A stretch of 9,772 nt of DNA, taken from NCBI GenBank assembly GCA_027030435.1, contig JALVEX010000264.1, positions 1 through 9,772 of the forward strand. The letters run 5' to 3'. The notes under the pieces are model-generated. The model had not been told where the DNA came from. It did no database searches and was given only the letters and a program-made list of their open reading frames with translations. This stretch comes from Paracoccaceae bacterium (GTDB taxonomy: Bacteria > Pseudomonadota > Alphaproteobacteria > Rhodobacterales > Rhodobacteraceae). Numbering within the stretch: position 1 is the stretch's first letter; each line of letters begins with the position of its first letter. The translations under genes and the position numbers were made by a program. Below, in pieces: positions 1 to 6,243 of this stretch.

Positions 1-76
1 CCTTCGAAAGCGCTTCGGTGACCTTGTGGCAGAAATCGGCGGTGTCATCTCCGGTAAGGAGGCGATAAAGCTTCAT
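1..76 (-). CDS. DUF1737 domain protein, N-terminal fragment (cut by window edge)
   Basis: Only the first 25 codons are present; the gene runs off the left edge on the minus strand. The peptide begins MKLYRLLTGDDTADFCHKVT, the typical opening of small DUF1737 proteins of Alphaproteobacteria, whose function is unknown. Its ATG (76-74) overlaps the stop of the upstream NnrU-family gene as ATGA, and a GGGAG Shine-Dalgarno sequence lies 6 nt before the start (83-87, read on the minus strand). This implies translational coupling as the third gene of the mcl2 unit. The family call rests on a short N-terminus recalled from related proteins, so it is probable rather than certain. Confidence 0.75.
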   Translation of the reverse strand, partial: MKLYRLLTGDDTADFCHKVTEALSK

Positions 77-630
77 GGATAACTCCCGAGGAATGGGTTG
101 TGGCCAAGCCAGATGTGGATGGCGGCAATGATTGCGTAGAGGATCAGCGCCACGAAAACGGCCTTCAGATCGTTCTTCCACGGCCCCGGCGCGGGGCGCC
201 GCCAGGGGCCCTCGGCGATGTTGATGACCGCCATTTCCACCAGCGCCCAGAGGCCGAGCCCGCCAAACAGGACGAGCGAGGCGAGATCGCCATTGACCAG
301 CAGATGCGCCACCGCCCAGAGCACCATGCCCCAGAGCATCGGGTGGCGTATCATCGCCGCCACGCGCCCCTTCACGCTGCCCGCGCCGAAGAGATAGAGA
401 GAGATCAGCATCAGCAGATTGTTGAGATGCCCCATGCCGGGAAGCGGATCATAGACGGGTTCGAAGGGCGCCGCCCGGTAGCCGCGCACCATCAGCACGA
501 CCGAGAGCAGCAGCACCAGCGCAACCAGCCCCTTGCCGCCAGTGCCGAGGCGCGCGCGGGCCGCCGGGAACAGCCGCTTGAAGAGATGTGCAAACCACCA
601 GATGACAATCCCGGCGACAAGCTGGCTCAT
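73..630 (-). CDS. NnrU family integral membrane protein
   Basis: The product is a 185-residue, very hydrophobic protein with about five to six predicted membrane segments (roughly residues 3-20, 33-49, 68-84, 98-113, 116-137 and 156-175). It resembles the NnrU family, named after a protein linked to nitrite/nitric oxide reduction in Rhodobacter. Most family members have no established function and many, as here, lie away from denitrification genes. Histidines sit in or beside membrane segments: H15, H68, H96 in RHPML, H109 in AHLLVNGD, H172 and H177. This would suit heme or metal binding, but that is inference. The ATG at 630-628 overlaps the mcl2 stop as ATGA, and a GGGAG ribosome site lies 7 nt upstream inside the mcl2 3' end (638-642). 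The length is normal for the family. Confidence 0.85.
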   Translation of the reverse strand: MSQLVAGIVIWWFAHLFKRLFPAARARLGTGGKGLVALVLLLSVVLMVRGYRAAPFEPVYDPLPGMGHLNNLLMLISLYLFGAGSVKGRVAAMIRHPMLWGMVLWAVAHLLVNGDLASLVLFGGLGLWALVEMAVINIAEGPWRRPAPGPWKNDLKAVFVALILYAIIAAIHIWLGHNPFLGSYP

Positions 631-1490
631 CCCTCTTCTCCCTGCATCGCCAGGATCGCCTTTGCCCGCGCCAGAAGCCGACGGGCTGCTTCCACATGCA
701 GATTTTCCACGATCCGCCCGTCAAGCACCGCCACGCCCTTGCCTTCACGCTCGGCCTCCTCGAAGGCCGCGATCTGGCGCTTTGCAAGCTCTATCTCGCC
801 TTCGTCGGGCGAAAAGACCTCATTGGCGATGGCGATCTGGGCCGGATGGATCAGGGTCTTGCCGTCAAAGCCGAAATCACGGCCCTGGCGGCATTCGCGG
901 CGCAGGCCCTCTTCATCGCGGAAGGCATTATAGACGCCATCCACCGCGATCACCCCATGGGCGCGCGCGGCCAGAAGGCAGGTCTGCAATGCGGTGATCA
1001 GCGGCAGGCGCATGGGATCGGGGCGGCAATTGAGATCCTTGGCCAGATCGTTGGTGCCCATCACGAAGCCGGCCAGCCTGCCATGCGCCGCGATTTCCAG
1101 CGCGTTCAACACGCCAAGCGGCGTTTCCATCATCGCCCAGAGCGGAATCGCGGGCACGATTGCGGCCAGTTCATCCACATCATCGGCGCCATTCACCTTC
1201 GGCAGAAGGATCGCATCCGCTTCGCTTTCGGCAAAGCACTCGGCATCGGCGCGGCCCCATTTCGTATCGAGCGCGTTGATGCGCACGATCCTGAGGCGTG
1301 GCCCGTAATCGGCCTCGCGAAGGCGCCTTGCAAGGGATTGGCGGGCGCTCTCCTTCTCGTCGGGCGCAACGGCATCCTCGAGATCGAAGATGATGGCATC
1401 TGCCGCGAGCGTCTGCGCCTTTTCGAGCGCGCGCTCATTGGAAGCCGGGATGTAGAGAACCGAGCGGTAGGGGCGGTCGAGGTGATCCAT
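627..1490 (-). CDS. mcl2: HpcH/HpaI aldolase (CitE-like), probable (3S)-malyl-CoA thioesterase Mcl2
   Basis: The product is a 287-residue CitE-like TIM-barrel enzyme. Visible family motifs are RSVLYIPAS (9-17), FDLEDAV (35-41), the IVRIN arginine R70, LLPKV (95-99), METPLGVLNA with probable Mg-binding E122 (121-130), GTNDLAKDL with D148 (145-153) and KTLIHPAQI (211-219). In R. sphaeroides, Mcl2 hydrolyses (3S)-malyl-CoA to malate and CoA, ending the ethylmalonyl-CoA pathway of acetyl-CoA assimilation. The gene there also neighbours mdh, which is why I prefer this over citrate lyase beta subunit; no citrate lyase alpha or gamma genes are present. Thioesterase versus lyase activity cannot be settled from sequence alone. 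I chose the ATG at 1490, preceded by GGAAGG, over an in-frame TTG 33 bp further upstream that has no ribosome site. The gene heads a minus-strand unit overlapping the NnrU gene by 4 bases. Confidence 0.82.
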   Translation of the reverse strand: MDHLDRPYRSVLYIPASNERALEKAQTLAADAIIFDLEDAVAPDEKESARQSLARRLREADYGPRLRIVRINALDTKWGRADAECFAESEADAILLPKVNGADDVDELAAIVPAIPLWAMMETPLGVLNALEIAAHGRLAGFVMGTNDLAKDLNCRPDPMRLPLITALQTCLLAARAHGVIAVDGVYNAFRDEEGLRRECRQGRDFGFDGKTLIHPAQIAIANEVFSPDEGEIELAKRQIAAFEEAEREGKGVAVLDGRIVENLHVEAARRLLARAKAILAMQGEEG

Positions 1491-1500
1491 GGTGATTCTG

Positions 1501-1506
1501 CCTTCC
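1501..1506 (-). promoter_or_regulatory. Ribosome binding site fixing the mcl2 start
   Basis: Read on the minus strand this is GGAAGG, 10 nt before the ATG at 1490. It lies inside the longer open frame that begins with TTG at 1523. It therefore supports the shorter protein starting MDHLDRPYRS, which aligns with the usual family N-terminus. Confidence 0.5.
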
Positions 1507-1572
1507 GAAATGATCTTGCGCAAAAAGGCCTGCTTTCGCAGCTTTTGGCAAGTGCCGATTGCGAGCCAGCGA

Positions 1573-1584
1573 TTGTGATCACAC
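1573..1584. promoter_or_regulatory. Palindromic operator candidate between mcl2 and mdh
   Basis: The sequence is TTGTGATCACAC, containing the perfect 10-bp palindrome TGTGATCACA (1574-1583). It sits near the middle of the 171-bp divergent intergenic region, about 84 bp before the mdh ATG and about 88 bp before the mcl2 ATG. The same 12-bp element (TTGTGATCACRC) occurs twice upstream of sucC at 3955-3966 and, inverted, at 3976-3987. The half sites resemble CRP half sites (TGTGA/TCACA) but lack the 6-bp spacer, so this is not a classical CRP site. The protein that binds is unknown. The rest of the intergenic region (1491-1661) shows no promoter I would call with confidence. Confidence 0.5.
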
Positions 1585-1661
1585 GCCAGCTGCGACAGAC
1601 TTGCACACCCCGCCCGCTTTGGCTACCCAAGCAGCGGTTCAAACGGATCGGAGATCATACC

Positions 1662-2624
1662 ATGGCCAGACCGAAAATCGCCCTCATCGGCGCGGGGCAG
1701 ATCGGCGGAACACTCGCCCATCTTGCCGCAATCAAGGAGCTTGGGGATGTCGTGCTGTTCGACATCGCCGATGGCGTGCCCCAGGGCAAGGCGCTGGACA
1801 TCGCCGAATCGGGCCCTGTTGCCGGATTTGACGTATCGCTCAAGGGCACCACGGATTACGCCGATATCGCCGGCGCGGATGTGTGCATCGTCACCGCCGG
1901 CGTGCCGCGCAAGCCCGGCATGAGCCGGGACGATCTTCTCGGCATCAATCTCAAGGTGATGAAGGCGGTGGGCGAAGGGATCAAGGCCCATGCGCCCGAT
2001 GCCTTCGTGATCTGCATCACCAACCCGCTCGATGCGATGGTATGGGCCCTGCGCGAATATTCCGGCCTGCCGCATCAGAAGGTCGTGGGCATGGCCGGCG
2101 TGCTCGACAGCGCCCGCTTCCGCCATTTCCTCAGCCTCGAGTTCAATGTCTCGATGCGCGATGTGACCGCCTTCGTGCTCGGTGGGCATGGCGATACGAT
2201 GGTGCCGCTCGTGCGCTACTCCACCGTTGCCGGCATCCCGCTGCCCGATCTCGTGGAGATGGGCTGGACGACCCAGGATCGCGTGGATGCGATCGTGCAG
2301 CGCACCCGAGATGGCGGGGCCGAGATCGTCGGCCTGCTGAAAACGGGCTCCGCCTTCTATGCCCCGGCCACCTCCGCAATCGAGATGGCCGAGGCCTACC
2401 TCAAGGATCAGAAGCGCGTGCTCACCTGCGCCGCTTACGTGGATGGCGCCTTCGGCCTCGATGGCCTCTACGTGGGCGTGCCCACGGTGATCGGCGAGGG
2501 CGGCATCGAGCGGATTGTCGAGATCAGGCTGGCGAAGGACGAGCAGGCGATGTTCGACAAATCCGTGAATGCCGTGAAGGGCCTTGTGGCCGCCTGCAAG
2601 GAGATCGATCCTTCGCTGGGCTGA
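1662..2624 (+). CDS. mdh: Malate dehydrogenase (NAD-dependent, LDH-like type)
   Basis: This 320-residue cytoplasmic enzyme interconverts malate and oxaloacetate with NAD in the TCA cycle. The Rossmann glycine motif is GAGQIG (10-15), with D34 at the end of the second strand as expected for NAD preference. The substrate loop VPRKPGMSRDDL (81-92) carries R83, which selects dicarboxylates and marks an MDH rather than an LDH, and R89. ITNPLDAMVW (119-128) includes N121; D149 and R152 lie in VLDSARFR; the catalytic H176 is in GGHGDTMVPL. The length matches the MDH3-like family of Alphaproteobacteria. The ATG follows GGAG (1650-1653) by 8 nt. An upstream in-frame extension of the open frame is antisense to mcl2 and has no family similarity. 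The gene diverges from mcl2, whose product is malate, and ends at its own strong terminator. Confidence 0.97.
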   Translation: MARPKIALIGAGQIGGTLAHLAAIKELGDVVLFDIADGVPQGKALDIAESGPVAGFDVSLKGTTDYADIAGADVCIVTAGVPRKPGMSRDDLLGINLKVMKAVGEGIKAHAPDAFVICITNPLDAMVWALREYSGLPHQKVVGMAGVLDSARFRHFLSLEFNVSMRDVTAFVLGGHGDTMVPLVRYSTVAGIPLPDLVEMGWTTQDRVDAIVQRTRDGGAEIVGLLKTGSAFYAPATSAIEMAEAYLKDQKRVLTCAAYVDGAFGLDGLYVGVPTVIGEGGIERIVEIRLAKDEQAMFDKSVNAVKGLVAACKEIDPSLG

Positions 2625-2662
2625 GACGCAAGGTCGGGAATACCTGACTTGCAGACTGAGAG

Positions 2663-2695
2663 AGGCGCCCCGATGCTTGCGGGGCGCCTTTTGTT
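2663..2695 (+). terminator. Intrinsic terminator of mdh
   Basis: A GC-rich hairpin has arms AGGCGCCCCG (2663-2672) and CGGGGCGCCT (2680-2689), a 10-bp perfect stem with a 7-nt loop, followed by TTTGTT (2690-2695). It starts 38 nt after the mdh stop. The minus-strand copy has no T run, so it works in the plus direction only. It ends just 22 nt before the ATG of the next gene. Confidence 0.9.
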
Positions 2696-2706
2696 ACGGT
2701 TTCACG

Positions 2707-2715
2707 GGGAGGAGA
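2707..2715 (+). promoter_or_regulatory. Strong ribosome binding site deciding the start of the exported protein gene
   Basis: GGGGAGGAG is an almost perfect anti-16S match, 2 nt before the ATG at 2718 as written; its GGAG core is at a workable distance. It selects the start that gives a clean signal peptide. The longer open frame beginning at 2649 would run through the mdh terminator hairpin. Confidence 0.7.
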
Positions 2716-2717
2716 CG

Positions 2718-3935
2718 ATGCGCAAGATATTCGGTTCGATATGCGGCTCACTGGCGATTGTCGCCACATTCATCGCAAACCCGCCCGCGCGGGCCGGTGA
2801 AGCGAGCAGCATTGCCACGACCATCGCCGAAAAGGGCCTTGCCGCCGCGGAGCGGGATCTGGCCTCGATCGAAGATCCCACGCCCGAAGATCTTTTCGCC
2901 CTCGGCGGCGTGATCTTCCTGCGCGGCATCGAAAAGACCCTGCAAACGCGCTGGCAGCACAACGCCTGGATGAATGATGTCCCGATCCCGGTGCTGCGCC
3001 TGCCTGTGCCGCCCAACCCGGATGCCAGCCCCTTCCGGGCCGATCTCGTGACGGAGATCTTCACCACGCTCGATGGCGACATGGAAAGAAGCCGCGCCGC
3101 GCTCGCCCGCATTCCCGAAGGCAGCGAGGTGGGCCTCCTGGTCAACATCTCAGATCTCTGGTTTGACGTGAACATGAATGGCCGGCGCGACGTCTGGGAG
3201 GGCCTCGGCGCGGTTGCCGGCGCCGCCACGGGCGCCACCAGCGGGGCCACGCAGGGAGAGCCGATCGTGCGCTTCGACAGCGCCGACGTGGCCTGGCTTT
3301 CCGCCTATACTCACCTTCTGCAAGGCATTTCGGCCCTCGTGCGCGCCTACGACCCGACCGAGGCCATCGCGGGGGTCATGAAAACACGGACAGAGCTGGC
3401 GGCTCTTCGCGGCAGCACCCCGCCCGCAAATGCGCTGGAAATGCAGGTGGGCCGATACGTCGATCAGTTCACGATGGTGCGCGACGCATTGCACCAGAAG
3501 CCCGATGCGGTCCTGGTCGGGGCGGCGCGGCTCCATTTCCTCGCCATGATCGCCGATAACCGCACCTTCTGGAAAAGGGTGGGTGCGGAAACCGACAATG
3601 ACCGCGAATGGATCCCGAATGATTCCCAGAAGGCCGCGCTCGGCTTCGAATTGCCGAAGGGCGCGGGGGAAACCTGGCTCAGGGTTCTCGGCGACGGCGA
3701 AGCCATCCTCAATGGCGAATTGCTGATCCCCTTCTGGCGCATCGACCCGGCTGGTGGAGTGAATGTGAAGAAACTGTTCGACAATCCCCCTGCCGTGGAT
3801 ATCGTAGCCTGGGTGCAGGGCCATGGGCTCCTGCCCTACATGGAGCGCGGCCCGGTTGCCGACAGCGAAAGCCTGCGCGCCTTCGATCAGCTTGTCTCCG
3901 GCAATACCGGCTTCTATGCGTTGCTTTTCAACTGA
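2718..3935 (+). CDS. Exported protein of unknown function with an EF-hand-like loop
   Basis: I do not recognise a characterised family. The product is 405 residues. A Sec signal peptide is visible: basic MRK, a hydrophobic core at about 5-20, and a likely cleavage after ARA at 26, so the mature protein is probably periplasmic (no lipobox cysteine, no later membrane segment). Much of the body (about 30-85, 185-230 and 240-290) looks alpha-helical. Residues 150-161, DVNMNGRRDVWE, fit the calcium-loop pattern D-x-N-x-N-G-x-x-D-x-x-E. An Ala/Gly/Thr-rich stretch (164-180) follows and looks like a linker. There are no visible catalytic motifs. The gene sits between the mdh terminator and the sucC regulatory region, 159 bp before sucC. 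I recall hypothetical genes at this place in other Rhodobacterales, but have not checked. Codon use matches the neighbours. Confidence 0.85.
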   Translation: MRKIFGSICGSLAIVATFIANPPARAGEASSIATTIAEKGLAAAERDLASIEDPTPEDLFALGGVIFLRGIEKTLQTRWQHNAWMNDVPIPVLRLPVPPNPDASPFRADLVTEIFTTLDGDMERSRAALARIPEGSEVGLLVNISDLWFDVNMNGRRDVWEGLGAVAGAATGATSGATQGEPIVRFDSADVAWLSAYTHLLQGISALVRAYDPTEAIAGVMKTRTELAALRGSTPPANALEMQVGRYVDQFTMVRDALHQKPDAVLVGAARLHFLAMIADNRTFWKRVGAETDNDREWIPNDSQKAALGFELPKGAGETWLRVLGDGEAILNGELLIPFWRIDPAGGVNVKKLFDNPPAVDIVAWVQGHGLLPYMERGPVADSESLRAFDQLVSGNTGFYALLFN

Positions 3936-3953
3936 ATCGAATGCGGCCTGAAG

Positions 3954-3988
3954 TTTGTGATCACGCTTTCCGAAGGCGTGATCACAAA
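3954..3988. promoter_or_regulatory. Inverted pair of TTGTGATCACRC elements upstream of sucC
   Basis: The arms TTTGTGATCACGC (3954-3966) and GCGTGATCACAAA (3976-3988) are exact reverse complements of 13 bp. Each arm contains its own palindrome GTGATCAC, centred at 3960.5 and 3981.5, exactly 21 bp or about two helical turns apart. This geometry suits two cooperating dimers on one face of DNA. As RNA it could fold into a 16-bp hairpin (one G-U pair, CCG loop). There is no T run on either strand, so an intrinsic terminator is unlikely. It begins 18 nt after the upstream stop codon and lies 106 bp before the sucC start. The same element lies between mcl2 and mdh. Confidence 0.6.
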
Positions 3989-4033
3989 TAGCCGCGATTC
4001 TCTCCGCAATCGTGCCGAACACGGAAAAATCAT

Positions 4034-4061
4034 TTCACTTCGCGGGCGCGATCTGTCTTAT
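4034..4061 (+). promoter_or_regulatory. Candidate sigma-70-type promoter for sucC
   Basis: TTCACT (4034-4039) and TCTTAT (4056-4061) are separated by 16 bp, each matching four of six consensus positions. Transcription would begin near 4068, giving a leader of about 27 nt before the GTG. The paired palindromes would then be centred near -107 and -86, a position suited to an activator. This is a weak match in GC-rich DNA; another start upstream is possible. Confidence 0.3.
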
Positions 4062-4094
4062 GGCCGGGAAACGCAAGCAAAACGGGGCAGTCTC

Positions 4095-5294
4095 GTGAAC
4101 ATACATGAATATCAGGCGAAGGCGCTCCTTCGCGAATACGGCGCACCGGTTTCGGAAGGGCGCGCGGTGCTGAAGGCGGAAGACGCGAAAACCGCGGCCG
4201 GCGAGCTCGATGGCCCGCTTTGGGTGGTGAAGGCCCAGATCCACGCCGGCGGGCGCGGCAAGGGCAAATTCAGGGAACCGGAAGCGGGCGAGGCCGGGGG
4301 CGTGCGCCTGGCGCGTTCGGCCACCGAGGCCGCCGAGGAAGCCCGCAGAATGCTGGGGCGCACGCTTGTCACCAAGCAGACGGGCCCCGAGGGCAAGCAG
4401 GTCAACCGCATCTATATCGAAGAGGGCTCGGGCATCGAGCGCGAACTTTACCTCGCCCTACTTATCGATCGCGAAACCAGCCGCGTTTCCTTCGTCTGCT
4501 CCACCGAGGGCGGCATGGATATCGAGGACGTGGCCGAGAAAACGCCGGAGAAGATCCTGAGCTTCTCCGTCGATCCCGCCACCGGCTACAGCCCTTTCCA
4601 CGGCCGGCGCATCGCCTTTTCGCTCGGCCTCGAGGGCCCGCAGGTGAAGCAGTGCGTCTCGCTCATGGGCACGCTCTACAAGGCGTTCACCGAAAAAGAC
4701 ATGGAGATGCTCGAGATCAACCCCCTGATCGTGACCGACAAGGGCGATCTCAAGGTGCTCGATGCCAAGCTCGGCTTTGACGACAACGCCCTCTACCGCC
4801 ACCCCGAAATCGCCGCCCTGCGCGACGAAACCGAGGTGGACCCGAAGGAGCTCGAGGCGGCGAAATACGATCTCAACTACATCGCGCTCGATGGCGAGAT
4901 CGGCTGCATGGTGAACGGCGCCGGCCTGGCCATGGCGACGATGGACATCATCAAGCTCTACGGCGGCGAGCCGGCGAATTTCCTCGATGTGGGCGGCGGC
5001 GCCACGAAGGAGAAGGTGACGGCTGCCTTCAAGATCATCACCTCCGATCCCAAGGTGAAGGGGATCCTCGTCAATATCTTCGGCGGCATCATGCGCTGCG
5101 ACGTGATCGCCGAGGGCGTGGTGGAAGCCGTGAAGGAAGTGGGCCTCGAGGTGCCGCTGGTGGTGCGGCTCGAAGGCACCAACGTGGAAAAGGGCAAGAA
5201 GATCATCGATGAATCCGGCCTCAACGTGATCTCTGCCGACAATCTGGACGATGCCGCGAAGAAGATCGTGGAAGCGGTGAAGGGGAAAGTCTGA
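4095..5294 (+). CDS. sucC: Succinyl-CoA synthetase (ADP-forming), beta subunit
   Basis: This 399-residue ATP-grasp subunit works with SucD to turn succinyl-CoA plus ADP and phosphate into succinate, CoA and ATP. The N-terminus MNIHEYQAKALLREYGAPV is the family signature. Nucleotide-binding ATP-grasp motifs include VVKAQIHAGGRGKGKF (44-59) and the metal-binding EINPLIV plus D223 in LDAKLGFDDN (207-231). The C-terminal CoA-ligase domain shows NFLDVGGGA (295-303), NIFGGIMRCDVIAEGV (327-342) and VRLEGTNVEKGKKI (357-370). The start is a GTG at 4095, set by the family N-terminus. Only a weak GGGG (4084-4087) precedes it. A longer frame back to 3957 runs through the operator and has no family similarity. 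The stop overlaps the sucD ATG by one base (TGATG), so the two subunits are translationally coupled in equal amounts. Confidence 0.96.
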   Translation: MNIHEYQAKALLREYGAPVSEGRAVLKAEDAKTAAGELDGPLWVVKAQIHAGGRGKGKFREPEAGEAGGVRLARSATEAAEEARRMLGRTLVTKQTGPEGKQVNRIYIEEGSGIERELYLALLIDRETSRVSFVCSTEGGMDIEDVAEKTPEKILSFSVDPATGYSPFHGRRIAFSLGLEGPQVKQCVSLMGTLYKAFTEKDMEMLEINPLIVTDKGDLKVLDAKLGFDDNALYRHPEIAALRDETEVDPKELEAAKYDLNYIALDGEIGCMVNGAGLAMATMDIIKLYGGEPANFLDVGGGATKEKVTAAFKIITSDPKVKGILVNIFGGIMRCDVIAEGVVEAVKEVGLEVPLVVRLEGTNVEKGKKIIDESGLNVISADNLDDAAKKIVEAVKGKV

Positions 5295-6178
5295 TGGCCA
5301 TCTATATTGACGAAAACACCCGCGTGATCTGCCAGGGCATCACCGGCTCGCAGGGCACCTTCCACACCGAACAGGCCATCGCCTACGGCACGAAGATGGT
5401 CGGCGGGGTCACCCCCGGCAAGGGCGGGATGACGCATCTCGGCCTGCCTGTGTTCAACTCCGTGCACGAGGCAAAGGCCGAAACCGGTGCCGATGCCACG
5501 GTGATCTACGTGCCGCCCCCCTTCGCCGCCGATTCGATCCTCGAGGCGATCGACGCCGGGATGGATCTGATCGTGGCCATCACAGAGGGCATCCCGGTAC
5601 AGGACATGATGAAGGTGAAGCGCGCGCTGATCGACAGCGAAAGCATCCTGATCGGCCCCAACTGCCCCGGCGTGATCACGCCCGATGCCTGCAAGATCGG
5701 CATCATGCCCGGCCATATCCACAAGCGCGGCTCGGTGGGGGTGGTGAGCCGCTCGGGCACGCTCACCTACGAGGCCGTCAAGCAGACGACGGACATGGGC
5801 CTCGGCCAGTCCACCGCCGTGGGGATCGGCGGCGATCCGATCAAGGGCACGGAGTTCATCGATGTGCTCGATCGCTTCCTCGATGACGAGGAAACCGAGA
5901 GCATCATCATGATCGGCGAGATCGGCGGCACCGCGGAAGAGGATGCGGCCGCCTTCCTGGTGGAAGAGGCGAAGAAGGGCCGCAAGAAGCCGGTGGCCGG
6001 CTTCATCGCCGGGCGCACCGCGCCTCCGGGCAGGCGCATGGGCCATGCGGGCGCCATCATCTCGGGCGGCAAGGGCGATGCGGAAAGCAAGATTTCCGCG
6101 ATGCGCGAGGCCGGGATCGTGGTGGCCGAAAGCCCCGCGCGCCTTGGCGAAGCGGTGCTCGAGGCGATCGGCAAGTAA
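5294..6178 (+). CDS. sucD: Succinyl-CoA synthetase, alpha subunit
   Basis: This 294-residue catalytic subunit binds CoA and carries the phosphohistidine intermediate. The CoA-binding Rossmann motif is GITGSQG (15-21), followed by GGVTPGKGG (37-45). GPNCPGVI (121-128) and SRSGTLTYE (152-160) are conserved family blocks. The active histidine is H251 in GRRMGHAGAI (246-255), which is intact. E209, in the GEIGGTAEEDA block (208-218), corresponds to the conserved glutamate that positions the histidine. The length equals the usual family length. The ATG shares its A with the sucC stop, with AGGGGA (5281-5286) as ribosome site 7 nt upstream. A hairpin follows 9 nt after the stop and may reduce read-through into sucA. 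Confidence 0.97.
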   Translation: MAIYIDENTRVICQGITGSQGTFHTEQAIAYGTKMVGGVTPGKGGMTHLGLPVFNSVHEAKAETGADATVIYVPPPFAADSILEAIDAGMDLIVAITEGIPVQDMMKVKRALIDSESILIGPNCPGVITPDACKIGIMPGHIHKRGSVGVVSRSGTLTYEAVKQTTDMGLGQSTAVGIGGDPIKGTEFIDVLDRFLDDEETESIIMIGEIGGTAEEDAAAFLVEEAKKGRKKPVAGFIAGRTAPPGRRMGHAGAIISGGKGDAESKISAMREAGIVVAESPARLGEAVLEAIGK

Positions 6179-6187
6179 TTCTCAATC

Positions 6188-6214
6188 ATCGTGCCCCATG
6201 CTGGGGCACGATTT
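6188..6214 (+). terminator. Hairpin between sucD and sucA, possible leaky terminator
   Basis: Arms ATCGTGCCCCA (6188-6198) and TGGGGCACGAT (6202-6212) form an 11-bp perfect stem with a TGC loop, followed by only two further T residues and then CATT. The stem is strong but the T tract is poor, so partial termination or protection of the sucCD mRNA end is more likely than full termination. The sucA ATG is 29 nt beyond the hairpin. Confidence 0.6.
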
Positions 6215-6243
6215 CATTCGGTTCAGGATATTCGGATAACGCC

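Noticed and set aside
100..933. A 277-codon plus-strand open frame over the NnrU and mcl2 genes
   Set aside because: It is an antisense shadow rich in Arg, His and Pro without domains, opposite two recognisable overlapping genes.
696..1661. Open frame extending mdh upstream by several hundred codons on the plus strand
   Set aside because: It is antisense to mcl2. The MDH family N-terminus and a GGAG ribosome site place the start at 1662.
2649..2717. Extension of the exported protein to an ATG at 2649
   Set aside because: It would read through the mdh terminator and bury the signal peptide; the strong GGGGAGGAG site favours 2718.
3954..3988. The inverted repeat as an intrinsic terminator of the exported protein gene
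   Set aside because: The stem is followed by AAATAG on the plus strand and there is no T run on either strand. The embedded palindromes and the matching site near mdh fit an operator better.
3957..4094. N-terminal extension of sucC in the same frame
   Set aside because: It would begin with a GTG inside the operator palindrome. The 46 extra residues have no family similarity, and SucC normally begins MNIHEYQ.
5669..5682. Palindrome GGCGTGATCACGCC inside sucD, sharing GTGATCAC with the operator candidates
   Set aside because: It lies in conserved coding sequence for GVITP, lacks the TT flank of the other copies, and is easily explained by codon use. It is only a weak caution that the core can arise by chance.
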